DNA of 44,267 nt from an uncultured Eubacteriales bacterium. GTDB taxonomy: Bacteria; Bacillota; Clostridia; Lachnospirales; CAG-274. Every line of letters starts with the position of its first letter. Position 1 is the stretch's first letter. Below are positions 33,694 to 42,218 of this stretch, one piece after another. The notes below the pieces were generated by a model. The model saw only the letters and a program-made list of their open reading frames with translations, was not told the origin of the DNA and did not search any database. Both the position numbers and the translations under genes were made by a program. Location: contig CASFCZ010000093.1 in NCBI GenBank assembly GCA_949293325.1, positions 1-44,267 of the forward strand. Direction: 5' to 3'.

Positions 33694-34665
33694 TTATTCA
33701 ACCCCTTTCATATTCTTCTTGAGTTGAAACTTTGACTCAATACGTTTTCTGAAGGCACTTATGCGAGGATTGGAATTTATAAGCATCATTGCTATAAGTA
33801 CAACAGCATAAATAAGCATTCTGTAATCGTCAAGGCCACGAAGAACCTCAGGCAATACAGTAATAATAATAGCTGCCACAACTGAACCTGTGATACTTCC
33901 CATACCACCTAATACTACGATAACAAGTATCTCTATTGACTTGTTGAAGTCAAAGGTAGCTGGCTTAAGAATACCCAGATTATGTCCATAAAGGACACCT
34001 GCAACGCCTGCAAAGAATGCAGCCACAACAAAAGCAAGAAGCTTGTAATAAACTACATTAATACCAACAGCCTCTGCTGCAATAACATTGTCTCTGATAG
34101 CACAAATAGCCCTGCCATGACGGGAATTAATAAGATTTGCAATAACAATTATAGTTACAAGCACCGCTATAAATATCATGGTAAAATTTGTAGTCTTTTC
34201 AATACCCTTAAGTCCTCCTGAGCCTCCTGTAATATCCATATTAATAATAACAGATTTAATAATTTCTCCGAAAGCCAGTGTTACAATAGCAAGGTAATCG
34301 CCCTTAAGTCTGAGGGCAGGTACACCGATAATAATACCGAAAGCGGCAGCAACAAGGCCGCCTATAAGGATAGCCAAAGGAAACTCTATGTATGTAGGAA
34401 GATCCATAAACACGGTAAACATACATCCGGAATATGCACCAACGGACATAAAGCCTGCATGGCCCAAGGTAAGTTCGCCCAGAAAGCCTACAGTAAGGTT
34501 AAGGGATACCGCAAGCATTATATTGATGCCTACAGGAATAAGTAAGCGTGAAAACTGCCTTGAAAGCTTACCAGTAGCATCAAGATAAAAAATCAATGCA
34601 TATACGGCAATAGCAACAATAAGCCATATTATATTTTTAAGCTTTATCTTCTTTATCTTTTTCAT
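33694..34665 (-). CDS. livM: Branched-chain amino acid ABC transporter permease LivM
   Basis: About 323 residues with eight or more membrane spans. Family landmarks are LTVGFLGELTLGHAGFMSVG near the start, PALRLKGDYLAIVTLAFGEI and the C-terminal NKSIEILVIVVLGGMGSITG. I start it at ATG 34665, eight bases after TAGG; an in-frame GTG at 34674 would add three residues. Pairs with LivH to form the channel. Confidence 0.95.
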   Translation of the reverse strand: MKKIKKIKLKNIIWLIVAIAVYALIFYLDATGKLSRQFSRLLIPVGINIMLAVSLNLTVGFLGELTLGHAGFMSVGAYSGCMFTVFMDLPTYIEFPLAILIGGLVAAAFGIIIGVPALRLKGDYLAIVTLAFGEIIKSVIINMDITGGSGGLKGIEKTTNFTMIFIAVLVTIIVIANLINSRHGRAICAIRDNVIAAEAVGINVVYYKLLAFVVAAFFAGVAGVLYGHNLGILKPATFDFNKSIEILVIVVLGGMGSITGSVVAAIIITVLPEVLRGLDDYRMLIYAVVLIAMMLINSNPRISAFRKRIESKFQLKKNMKGVE

Positions 34666-34678
34666 GTCATTCACCTAC

Positions 34679-35554
34679 TTATACCTTAGTAACTCTCTGT
34701 TTTCCAAGCAATCCGGAAGGCTTAAATAACAGCACCAGTATCAAAACACCAAATACGATTGCATCGGAAAGCTGTGTAGAGATATATGCCTTTGACAAAC
34801 TCTCTATTATACCAAGGAGGATACCACCAAGCATGGCCCCCGGCACACTGCCTATACCTCCAAGTACAGCTGCAACAAAGGCCTTGATACCCGGAAGTGC
34901 ACCTGTGTAAGGGTCCACAAAGCCATAAGAGCTTACAAAAAGTGCTCCTGCAACAGCAGCAAGGAATGATCCGATTGCAAATGTAAGTGAAATAGTATTA
35001 TTTACATTAATACCCATCAGCTCAGCTGCTCCTCTGTCCTCAGATACTGCAAGCATAGCCTTACCGACTTTAGTCTTATTGATGAAAAGCACAAGAAGGA
35101 TCATAATAACAATGGTAGCACCAAGGGTAACAACTGACTCACCGGTAAGTGTAATGCCTCCTATGGTCACAGGATCAACATTTATAACCGATGCCACCCT
35201 CTGGGACTTTGAGCCAAAAATAAGGAGTGCAACGCTCTGTAAAAGATAACTTACACCTATTGCTGTAATAAGCACTGTAAGGGGAGATGCCAGACGAAGG
35301 GGTTTATAGGCCACCTTTTCTATAACAACACCAAGGACAGTACATACAAGCATACTGATCAGCACAGAAAGAGCCGGTGAAAGGCCCAAGTTTGTAGTTG
35401 CTACCGAAATACTATAAGCACCTACCATAATTATATCACCATGAGCAAAGTTAAGCATCTTTGCAATGCCGTAAACCATGGTATAACCGAGTGCCATAAG
35501 GGCATAGATACTACCCAGGTTTAACCCGTTTATAAATTGTTCGATAATTACCAT
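34679..35554 (-). CDS. livH: Branched-chain amino acid ABC transporter permease LivH
   Basis: 291 residues, about eight membrane spans. Starts with the conserved FINGLNLGSIYALMALGYTM followed by VYGIAKMLNFAHGD. It also has YKPLRLASPLTVLITAIGVS and, near the end, PGIKAFVAAVLGGIGSVPGA. ATG at 35554 has GGAG eight bases upstream. An 80-base gap with a strong hairpin separates it from the binding-protein gene. Confidence 0.96.
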   Translation of the reverse strand: MVIIEQFINGLNLGSIYALMALGYTMVYGIAKMLNFAHGDIIMVGAYSISVATTNLGLSPALSVLISMLVCTVLGVVIEKVAYKPLRLASPLTVLITAIGVSYLLQSVALLIFGSKSQRVASVINVDPVTIGGITLTGESVVTLGATIVIMILLVLFINKTKVGKAMLAVSEDRGAAELMGINVNNTISLTFAIGSFLAAVAGALFVSSYGFVDPYTGALPGIKAFVAAVLGGIGSVPGAMLGGILLGIIESLSKAYISTQLSDAIVFGVLILVLLFKPSGLLGKQRVTKV

Positions 35555-35585
35555 AAATTCAACTCCATATATCAGCCTTAAGCAA

Positions 35586-35618
35586 CTAAAGCATTGGGGG
35601 ATATCCTCAATGCTTTAG
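35586..35618 (-). promoter_or_regulatory. Intercistronic hairpin between livJ and livH
   Basis: Perfect 11-base arms CTAAAGCATTG (35586-35596) and CAATGCTTTAG (35608-35618), extended by two further pairs, without a clear T-run on the minus strand. Such stems often protect the upstream mRNA segment or partly stop transcription, raising binding-protein level relative to the permeases. Confidence 0.6.
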
Positions 35619-35634
35619 TAACACAGATCGTTAA

Positions 35635-36807
35635 TTATTGAGCAACGTACTGACCATTTTCAATAGTAGCAACAAGTGCTTCTTTTTCAGGCTCACCGTT
35701 CTCATCAAATGTCATATGGCCTGTAAGACCATCAACTTCGATCTCAGTCATTGCAGCTATAAGAGCCTCATTTGAGATATCTCCACCTGTCTGCTCGATA
35801 GCTGCTTTAATAGCGTAAACGCCATCATAAGCATCTGCAGCAAACTGATCGGGAGTTTCGCCAAACTGCTCCTGATATGTTGCAACAAAAGCCTTAACCT
35901 TTTCATCTTCGGAAGTAGCAACAAAAGGTGTAAGGAAAGTAGCTCCCTCAATATTTGTCGTATCTCCCTGAAGCTGATCAATAACACCATCCCAGCCATC
36001 GCAGCCAAAGTATGGAAGACTAACACCTACTGTAGCAGCCTGCTCTGAAATATAACCAACCTCTGTATAGTAAATAGGTAAGAAAAGGCAATCAGCACCT
36101 GATGACTTAATCTTTGTAAGCTGTGACTTAAAGTCAACATCTCCTGTGTTAAATGACTCATCAGCTACGATTTCCATACCGAGCTCTCCTGCCTTAGCAA
36201 CAAAAGCATCATTGATACCCTTACTATAGTCATTACCTACATCATAAATGATAGCTACTTTGCTATAGCCCTGACCTGAAATATATTCAGCCATTGTTTC
36301 ACCCTGAAGTGGGTCAGTAAAGCAAATTCTGAAATTGTTATCATACTTTGTACAATCCTGTGCAGAACCACTTGGTGTAACGGTAAGTATACCGTCTGCC
36401 TGTGCCTCCTCAATCATAGCTATACAGCAACCGCTTGTAACGGCACCAAGTATTGCATTTGCGCCCTCATCCATTACCATATTGTAAGCATTAACAGCCT
36501 TTTCCTCGTCGTTTTCATCATCTTCGAAAACAAGATCAAGGGTATATCCGGCTACACCACCTGCGGCGTTGATTTCATCAATAGCTATCTGTGCACCATT
36601 CTGTACAGATGTACCATAGCTTGCTGCATCACCGGTAAGTGGTCCCATGCCGCCAATAATAAAAGTTTTTCCTTCGTCAGATGTACCAGAGTTTTCCCCT
36701 GTATCGGCTGTATTTTCTCCATCACCTGTAGAGGATGATGTACAGCCTGCAAATGAAAGTACCATAGCTCCCGCAAGTACGGATGCTAAAACTCTTTTAA
36801 ATTTCAT
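35635..36807 (-). CDS. livJ: Branched-chain amino acid type ABC transporter substrate-binding lipoprotein
   Basis: 390 residues. Lipoprotein signal: MKFKRVLASVLAGAMVLS, then FAG-C with the acylated cysteine at 22, followed by a Ser/Thr/Gly/Glu-rich linker. The mature protein starts with GGMGPLTGDAASYGTSVQNG and contains INAAGGVAGYTLDLVFEDDE, both characteristic of the LivJ/BraC (PBP1) family. ATG at 36807 has AGGAGGG upstream; the frame is open to 36843 but the extra residues precede the ribosome binding site. Ligand specificity (Leu/Ile/Val or another compound) is not certain from sequence. Confidence 0.94.
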   Translation of the reverse strand: MKFKRVLASVLAGAMVLSFAGCTSSSTGDGENTADTGENSGTSDEGKTFIIGGMGPLTGDAASYGTSVQNGAQIAIDEINAAGGVAGYTLDLVFEDDENDEEKAVNAYNMVMDEGANAILGAVTSGCCIAMIEEAQADGILTVTPSGSAQDCTKYDNNFRICFTDPLQGETMAEYISGQGYSKVAIIYDVGNDYSKGINDAFVAKAGELGMEIVADESFNTGDVDFKSQLTKIKSSGADCLFLPIYYTEVGYISEQAATVGVSLPYFGCDGWDGVIDQLQGDTTNIEGATFLTPFVATSEDEKVKAFVATYQEQFGETPDQFAADAYDGVYAIKAAIEQTGGDISNEALIAAMTEIEVDGLTGHMTFDENGEPEKEALVATIENGQYVAQ

Positions 36808-36880
36808 AGAATAATCCCTCCTGTATATCATTAAAATATACATATTAACCCAATTAAAACCGGGCTACCTTTCTATTTAC

Positions 36881-36914
36881 AAAAAAAACAGGACAGACAG
36901 ATGCCTGTCCTGTT
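36881..36914 (-). terminator. Rho-independent terminator of the ispH-rpsA transcript
   Basis: On the minus strand AACAGGACAG (36914-36905) pairs perfectly with CTGTCCTGTT (36896-36887), 8-base loop, followed by eight T. It isolates the liv operon from ispH-rpsA; the liv promoter must lie in 36808-36880, where I see no convincing -35. Confidence 0.92.
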
Positions 36915-36925
36915 ATAAAACTAAA

Positions 36926-38872
36926 TTATTCCTCTTCAGCTGTTTCCTCAGCCTGATCTGCATTTGCAGTTGCCTCAGGCTTTGGAAGAGTTTCCTTGAT
37001 ACTAAGGCTGATCTTCTTGTTCTCAAGATCAAGATCAGTTACCTTTGCAGAAATCTCCTGTCCGATAGTAAGCTCGTCCTCAGGCTTTTCTACATGCTTA
37101 TGAGCGATCTGTGAAATGTGTACAAGACCATCTACACCATCCTCAAGCTCAACGAAAGCGCCAAAGCTTGTCATTCTTACTACCTTACCTGTTACAATAT
37201 TGCCTACTGCATACTTTTCAGCAGCATTCTTCCATGGATCTGCATCCATATCCTTAAGTGAAAGGGAAATCTTACCCTTTTCAGGATCAACACCCAGTAC
37301 AGTTACAGTAACAGTCTGTCCTTCCTTAAGAACATCGCTTACCTTTTTAACTCTGCCCCAGCTCATCTCTGAAATATGGATAAGTCCATCAACGCCGCCA
37401 AGGTCAACGAAAGCACCAAAATCAACAATACGGCTTACTGTGCCCTCTATCTTGTCACCAACTTTGATTGAGTCAAATACCTGCTTTCTCTTTTCGTCAA
37501 TTTCCTTCTGTGCAAGAGCCTTACGTCCTATAACTATACGTGGTCTTGCCTTTTCTGTATTGTACTCAAGTACTTCAAAGTCGTACTCCTTACCAACAAA
37601 AGCAGAAAGATCCTCAACATATCTGTTAGAGATCTGTGAAGAAGGTACAAATACCTTGATACCGTTTACAAGAGCCATAAGACCACCCTTAACGGTTTCA
37701 ACTACCTTACCCTTAACAGTCTGCTTCTCATTATAAGCCTTCTCAATTTCATCATATCCCTTAACAGCATCAACCTTCTTCTTTGAAAGAAGAACATTGC
37801 CGTCACCATCATTGACTCTGATAACAAATACGTTTATCTCATCGCCGGGCTTAACAACGTCAGCAGGCTCCACATTAGGATCATCAGAGAACTCAGCCTT
37901 GGTAATGATACCATCAGACTTGTAACCAAGGTCAACATAAACCGAACCTGTATCACTGACATTGATAACCTTACCCTTTACCACCTGACCAGTATGTAAG
38001 GATACAAAGGTTGCGTCAACCATCTCCATAAAATTGTTTGTTTCACTCATAGCATTAACAGCCTCCTTTATTATCACCGGCGGCGTAGATGCACCGGCAG
38101 TTATACCAATTTTAACATCAATTGAAGAAATATTCAACTGTAAATCTTCAATTGACTCACATAAAAATGTATTTTTACAAAATTTTTTGCTTATTTCGTA
38201 TAATTTTCGGGTATTTGAACTTTTTTTATCACCCAAAACTATCATATAATCCACCTGTTTTGCAATTTCAACAGCCTCTGCCTGTCTTTCGGCAGTTGCA
38301 TTACAGATGGTATTATAAAGCTTAAGATCCTCAAAATCATCTCCAAGGATAGCAAGTATTTCCTTAAAAACATCCATCTGGAAGGTGGTCTGGACAACCA
38401 AAGCCCATTTTTTGCTTTTATCAGGCTTAAAAGCTGCTGCCTCCTCAACGGAATTGATTATAACAGCAGTATCTGAACACCAGCCGTTTATACCAATAAC
38501 CTCCGGATGATTGCCATTACCTATTATTATAATACTTCTTTGCTCATCTTCATAGCTTTTTTTTACAATATTGTGAATTTTTTTTACGAAGGGACAGGTA
38601 CAGTCAGTGTATTTAAGTCCCTTTGCCTCAATTTCATCATAAATATGAGGAGGCACACCATGGGAACGGATAATAACTTCACCCTCTCCTGCCTCATTCA
38701 GATCTTCAATAACCCTGACACCATGTTTTTCAAGGTCAGATATTACCTGCTTATTATGAATAATAGGTCCGTAGGTATATATTTTACCGCTGTCAAGCTT
38801 ATCATATACACAATCCACTGCCCTTTTTACACCAAAACAGAAGCCTGCACTTTTAGCCAGTATTACACTCAC
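36926..38872 (-). CDS. ispH: Fusion of HMBPP reductase (IspH) and ribosomal protein S1
   Basis: 648 residues. Residues 1 to about 282 are IspH, the iron-sulphur enzyme that makes IPP and DMAPP in the last step of the MEP pathway. Its three cluster cysteines are visible at C12 ([10 protein letters not shown]), C93 (CTCPFV) and C190 ([14 protein letters not shown]). From about 295 there are four S1 RNA-binding repeats (for example [60 protein letters not shown]) and an acidic Ala/Glu-rich tail. The same fusion is known from many Clostridia. The start is GTG at 38872 with GGGATG upstream. It follows the cmk fusion gene by 13 bases. Confidence 0.95.
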   Translation of the reverse strand: MSVILAKSAGFCFGVKRAVDCVYDKLDSGKIYTYGPIIHNKQVISDLEKHGVRVIEDLNEAGEGEVIIRSHGVPPHIYDEIEAKGLKYTDCTCPFVKKIHNIVKKSYEDEQRSIIIIGNGNHPEVIGINGWCSDTAVIINSVEEAAAFKPDKSKKWALVVQTTFQMDVFKEILAILGDDFEDLKLYNTICNATAERQAEAVEIAKQVDYMIVLGDKKSSNTRKLYEISKKFCKNTFLCESIEDLQLNISSIDVKIGITAGASTPPVIIKEAVNAMSETNNFMEMVDATFVSLHTGQVVKGKVINVSDTGSVYVDLGYKSDGIITKAEFSDDPNVEPADVVKPGDEINVFVIRVNDGDGNVLLSKKKVDAVKGYDEIEKAYNEKQTVKGKVVETVKGGLMALVNGIKVFVPSSQISNRYVEDLSAFVGKEYDFEVLEYNTEKARPRIVIGRKALAQKEIDEKRKQVFDSIKVGDKIEGTVSRIVDFGAFVDLGGVDGLIHISEMSWGRVKKVSDVLKEGQTVTVTVLGVDPEKGKISLSLKDMDADPWKNAAEKYAVGNIVTGKVVRMTSFGAFVELEDGVDGLVHISQIAHKHVEKPEDELTIGQEISAKVTDLDLENKKISLSIKETLPKPEATANADQAEETAEEE

Positions 38873-38885
38873 AAATGCACATCCC

Positions 38886-39923
38886 TTAACCTTTTATTTT
38901 ATTTTCGATAAGCTTGCCTATGGCATCCCTTACCTCTTCGATACTCATTTCCGTAGTATCAATTATAACCGCATCAGGAGCAACTGTCAACGGATTACAC
39001 TGTCTGTTTTTATCATTTTTATCCCGTTGCTCTATTTCCTGCTCGATTTTTGTTTTATCGGCCACTATTCCCTTTTCGGCAAGCTCATGACAGCGTCTTT
39101 CCGCACGTTCCCCTACGGCAGCATCAAGATACACCTTTACCTGAGCATCCTTAAGGACATTTGAACCTATATCTCTGCCATCCATAACAACGCTTTGCTT
39201 TTCCGCAAGTGAACGCTGAAGTTCAACAAGGGCACTGCGTACAGCCGGGATAGCCGCCACCTTTGAAGCATACTCCGCCGCCTTTTGTGTCCTTATGGCA
39301 TCGGTAACGTCCCTCTCTGCAAGGTAAATACGCTGCATACCCTCACTGTTTTCAAGACGTATATCAATATCCTCAAGCACCTGTGCAACTGCATCGGCAG
39401 AATCTGCATCAATATTGTTTTCAAGGCAATAAAGACCAACAGCCCTGTACATTGCACCTGTATCTACATATACAAGAGAATATTTTTTGGCAAGAAGTTT
39501 TGCCACCGTGCTTTTTCCCGAACCAGCCGGTCCGTCTATAGCAACTGCTAATTTAGAGTTTTTTTTTACAATATCAGGTCTTAAGGCTTTGGCACCCTCA
39601 AGATAAACATGATTCATTTCACTTTGTGCCTTATCACTTTCAATGCTGACCATAACCCTTATACATTTTCTTAAACTGCCTTCGATATACAGTTCCTGCA
39701 CACACATAAGGGCGGCATCAACTATGCCTATTGCCCTTGCTGCCACTGCAGGATACACGGACTTTATATCATCTGTGGCAGTAAAGATAATTGAGGATAT
39801 ATCCTCTATCTTAATGTTATTCTGTGCAATAATTTCTCTGAGCATCCGCTCTGTTCCCGCAAGGACCGCCGTTCTGTCATCTGCCTCGACAGTAATAGCG
39901 CCTCTGATACAACGTGTTGCCAT
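38886..39923 (-). CDS. cmk: Fusion of AroH-type chorismate mutase and cytidylate kinase
   Basis: 345 residues. The first about 120 residues match B. subtilis-type chorismate mutase AroH (chorismate to prephenate, aromatic amino acid pathway). The residues known to form the AroH active site fall in nearly the same places: R7, C74, E77, R89 and Y107 (CIRGA, CVQE, KCIRVM, HVYLEGA). Residues from about 124 are a normal CMP/dCMP kinase: GPAGSGKST at 131-139, [23 protein letters not shown] and RCHELAEKG. Both halves look intact. ATG at 39923 is six bases after GGAGG; ATG 39926 is the alternative. The gene lies between a flavoprotein gene and ispH-rpsA, the usual neighbourhood of clostridial cmk. 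Confidence 0.93.
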   Translation of the reverse strand: MATRCIRGAITVEADDRTAVLAGTERMLREIIAQNNIKIEDISSIIFTATDDIKSVYPAVAARAIGIVDAALMCVQELYIEGSLRKCIRVMVSIESDKAQSEMNHVYLEGAKALRPDIVKKNSKLAVAIDGPAGSGKSTVAKLLAKKYSLVYVDTGAMYRAVGLYCLENNIDADSADAVAQVLEDIDIRLENSEGMQRIYLAERDVTDAIRTQKAAEYASKVAAIPAVRSALVELQRSLAEKQSVVMDGRDIGSNVLKDAQVKVYLDAAVGERAERRCHELAEKGIVADKTKIEQEIEQRDKNDKNRQCNPLTVAPDAVIIDTTEMSIEEVRDAIGKLIENKIKG

Positions 39924-39948
39924 CATAAACCTCCATATATTAAAATCC

Positions 39949-41169
39949 CTAACAATTACTTCCTGCCAGGTGACCTGTTGCAAAAGCTATCTGTAGATTA
40001 AATCCCCCCGTATAGGCGTCAACATCTATAACCTCGCCTGCAAAGAAAAGTCCTTTAACAAGCTTTGACTCCATAGTGGAAGGATCAATCTCGTCCACAT
40101 CGACTCCTCCTGTTGTAACCACCGCCTCATTATATCCCGAGGTAGCTGTTACAGTAAGCTTAAGTCCCTTAATAAGCTTAAGGAGAGTAAGCCTTTCCTC
40201 CTTAGTAATGCTATTTACCTTTTTATCCGGAGAAATACCAGAAAGCTTGATAATAACAGGTATAAGCTTCATCGGAAGTAAATCGTCAAGGGCATTTTTA
40301 AAGTCCTTATTCACATATTTGGCAAAATCCCTTAAAAGCCTGTTGTCCAGTTCCTTATCTGAAAGGGCAGGTTTAAGGTCTATATATGCCTCAATTTTTT
40401 TGTCTGTTTTATCCGTTACATATCGGCTTGCTGTAAGAACAAGGGGACCCGAAATACCATAGTGTGTAAAAAGCATCTCTCCGAAATCGGAATATACCTG
40501 CTTTCCATCAATTTTAACAGTAAGCCTTACATTCTTTAAGCTAAGCCCCATAAGAGAGGAAACCCATTTTTCCTTAGTAATAAGGGGTACAAGAGATGGA
40601 TACAAAGCAGTTACCCTGTGTCCCATTTTTTTTGCAAAGCGATAGCCATCACCATCTGAACCCGTTATAGGATAGGAAAGTCCCCCTGTAGCAATTATAA
40701 CACTATCACAGGGGATTATCTTACCTCCGGATTTTACTCCTGTTACCCTGCCTCCCTCAGAAATAATACCATCCGCCTTTGTATTCAGCCTTATTTCAAC
40801 CCCACTTTTTTTTGCAAAGCGTTCAAGAGCACGTACTATATCACCTGATTTATCTGAAACAGGAAAAACCCGATTTCCCCTTTCCACCTTCACCTTGACA
40901 CCCAGCCCTTCAAAAAATGACATTGTGTCCTGAGCTGTAAAGCCATAAAATGCACTGTACATAAAGTAGGGATTTCCCGGAGTGTTAGCTATAAGATTCT
41001 CAGGATCGGTATCATTTGTAAGATTACACCTGCCCTTACCTGTAATAAAAAGTTTCCTTCCACAGCGATCTTTTTTTTCAAGCAATATAACCTTAAGTCC
41101 TCTGCCTGCCGCAACACCTGCAGCCATCATACCTGCAGGACCTCCGCCGATAACAATAACCGTCTTCAT
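39949..41169 (-). CDS. FAD-dependent oxidoreductase, YhiN/HI0933 family
   Basis: 406 residues. An N-terminal dinucleotide-binding motif (VIGGGPAGMMAAGVAAGRG) is followed by the family's GRKLFITGKGRCNLTN, the VIIATGGLSYPITGSDGDGY segment and the C-terminal GLFFAGEVIDVDAYTGGFNL and QIAFATGHLAG. These flavoproteins are widespread and their physiological reaction is unknown. ATG at 41169 has GGGGAGG about seven bases upstream. It precedes the cmk fusion by 25 bases and is probably cotranscribed with it. Confidence 0.93.
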   Translation of the reverse strand: MKTVIVIGGGPAGMMAAGVAAGRGLKVILLEKKDRCGRKLFITGKGRCNLTNDTDPENLIANTPGNPYFMYSAFYGFTAQDTMSFFEGLGVKVKVERGNRVFPVSDKSGDIVRALERFAKKSGVEIRLNTKADGIISEGGRVTGVKSGGKIIPCDSVIIATGGLSYPITGSDGDGYRFAKKMGHRVTALYPSLVPLITKEKWVSSLMGLSLKNVRLTVKIDGKQVYSDFGEMLFTHYGISGPLVLTASRYVTDKTDKKIEAYIDLKPALSDKELDNRLLRDFAKYVNKDFKNALDDLLPMKLIPVIIKLSGISPDKKVNSITKEERLTLLKLIKGLKLTVTATSGYNEAVVTTGGVDVDEIDPSTMESKLVKGLFFAGEVIDVDAYTGGFNLQIAFATGHLAGSNC

Positions 41170-41184
41170 TTGGGAAACCTCCCC

Positions 41185-42072
41185 TTACAGATATTTTTTT
41201 GTAGGCTGTGAAGTATATACCTGGTATTCGTTCCAGAGCTTTTCAAGCTTGTCCAGACTTCTGTCCAGTTCTTCACGCTTATTAATACTTATTGCCACAA
41301 GCAAGGCATTTATCACACTTAAAGGTGCCACAAGGGAGTCAATAAAACTTACCATATCACTTCTGGCCGTCAGGCAACAGGTAGCATAGCCTGCAAGTGG
41401 CGACTTATCCGTATCTGTCAGTGCAATGGTAGTCGCGCCCTTTGTATAGGCATATTCCATAGCCTTAATGGTACGCTGACTGTATCTGGGAAAACTTATG
41501 CCTACAAACACATCTCCCCTGTCAACCCTGAATATCTGTTCAAAGAGTTCTGTTGCCCCTGCATGACCTACATTAATAACATTTGGCCGCATAAGGTTAA
41601 GATAAAAGGAAAAAAAAGAAGAAAGAGGAGCCGCACTTCTGCCTCCCACAAGATAGACAGTTTTTGCCTCAATGAGTTTATTGACAGCCTCATCAAAAAC
41701 AGACTTATCTATATCTGCCAGAGTAGAATATATCCTGTCTGCATCCCTTTCAAGGACAGTATTTAAAATATGTTTGTCATTGCGTGAGATTCTGTCATAG
41801 GATACACGCATACGCTGACTTGCCGTCAGCTTGTTTTTAACTACCTCTTCAAGTGCATCCTGTAGACCCGGGTATCCGTCAAAACCCAGCTCAATTGCAA
41901 ATCTGACTACAGTAGACTCGCTTACGCCGGCTATTTCACCAAGCTTTGCCGCAGTAAGGTATACAGCCTTGTCGTAATGCTCTATAAGGAAATTTGCAAT
42001 ACGCTTTTGTCCCTTGCTGAACTCAGGCATTTTATCCTGCATAATAGTCAAAAGATCCCGCATTTCTTCCAT
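41185..42072 (-). CDS. MurR/RpiR family transcriptional regulator
   Basis: About 295 residues. An N-terminal HTH_6 domain (residues 1-75) has KGQKRIANFLIEHYDKAVYL and SESTVVRFAIELGFDGYPGL. A SIS sugar-phosphate-binding domain (about 120-245) contains VYLVGGRSAAPL and GDVFVGISFPRYSQRTIKAM. Family members sense phosphosugars; the ligand is unknown. ATG at 42072 has GAGG seven bases upstream; ATG 42078 abuts it. It is the first gene of the operon with the flavoprotein, cmk and ispH-rpsA genes, so it may affect them, but no operator could be identified. Confidence 0.92.
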   Translation of the reverse strand: MEEMRDLLTIMQDKMPEFSKGQKRIANFLIEHYDKAVYLTAAKLGEIAGVSESTVVRFAIELGFDGYPGLQDALEEVVKNKLTASQRMRVSYDRISRNDKHILNTVLERDADRIYSTLADIDKSVFDEAVNKLIEAKTVYLVGGRSAAPLSSFFSFYLNLMRPNVINVGHAGATELFEQIFRVDRGDVFVGISFPRYSQRTIKAMEYAYTKGATTIALTDTDKSPLAGYATCCLTARSDMVSFIDSLVAPLSVINALLVAISINKREELDRSLDKLEKLWNEYQVYTSQPTKKYL

Positions 42073-42103
42073 TTTCATACCTCGAAACCATATATAATAT
42101 CGT

Positions 42104-42132
42104 ATTTTAACATATTAAAGCTAACTCGTCAA
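42104..42132 (-). promoter_or_regulatory. Sigma-A type promoter upstream of the RpiR-type regulator
   Basis: Minus-strand -35 TTGACG (42132-42127, five of six), 17-base spacer, -10 TAAAAT (42109-42104, five of six). Confidence 0.7.
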
Positions 42133-42179
42133 CAATCTGCAGGATATAATTTATCAGGCTGCAATTTTTTGACGGTTTA

Positions 42180-42208
42180 AAGGGAGCCCATATATATCAG
42201 GCTCCCTT
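42180..42208 (-). terminator. Terminator of pheT
   Basis: A perfect 9-base stem AAGGGAGCC (42180-42188) and GGCTCCCTT (42200-42208) lies 10 bases after the pheT stop. The T-run on the minus strand is short (TTTAAA), so strength is uncertain. Confidence 0.7.
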
Positions 42209-42218
42209 AATAATTGTA

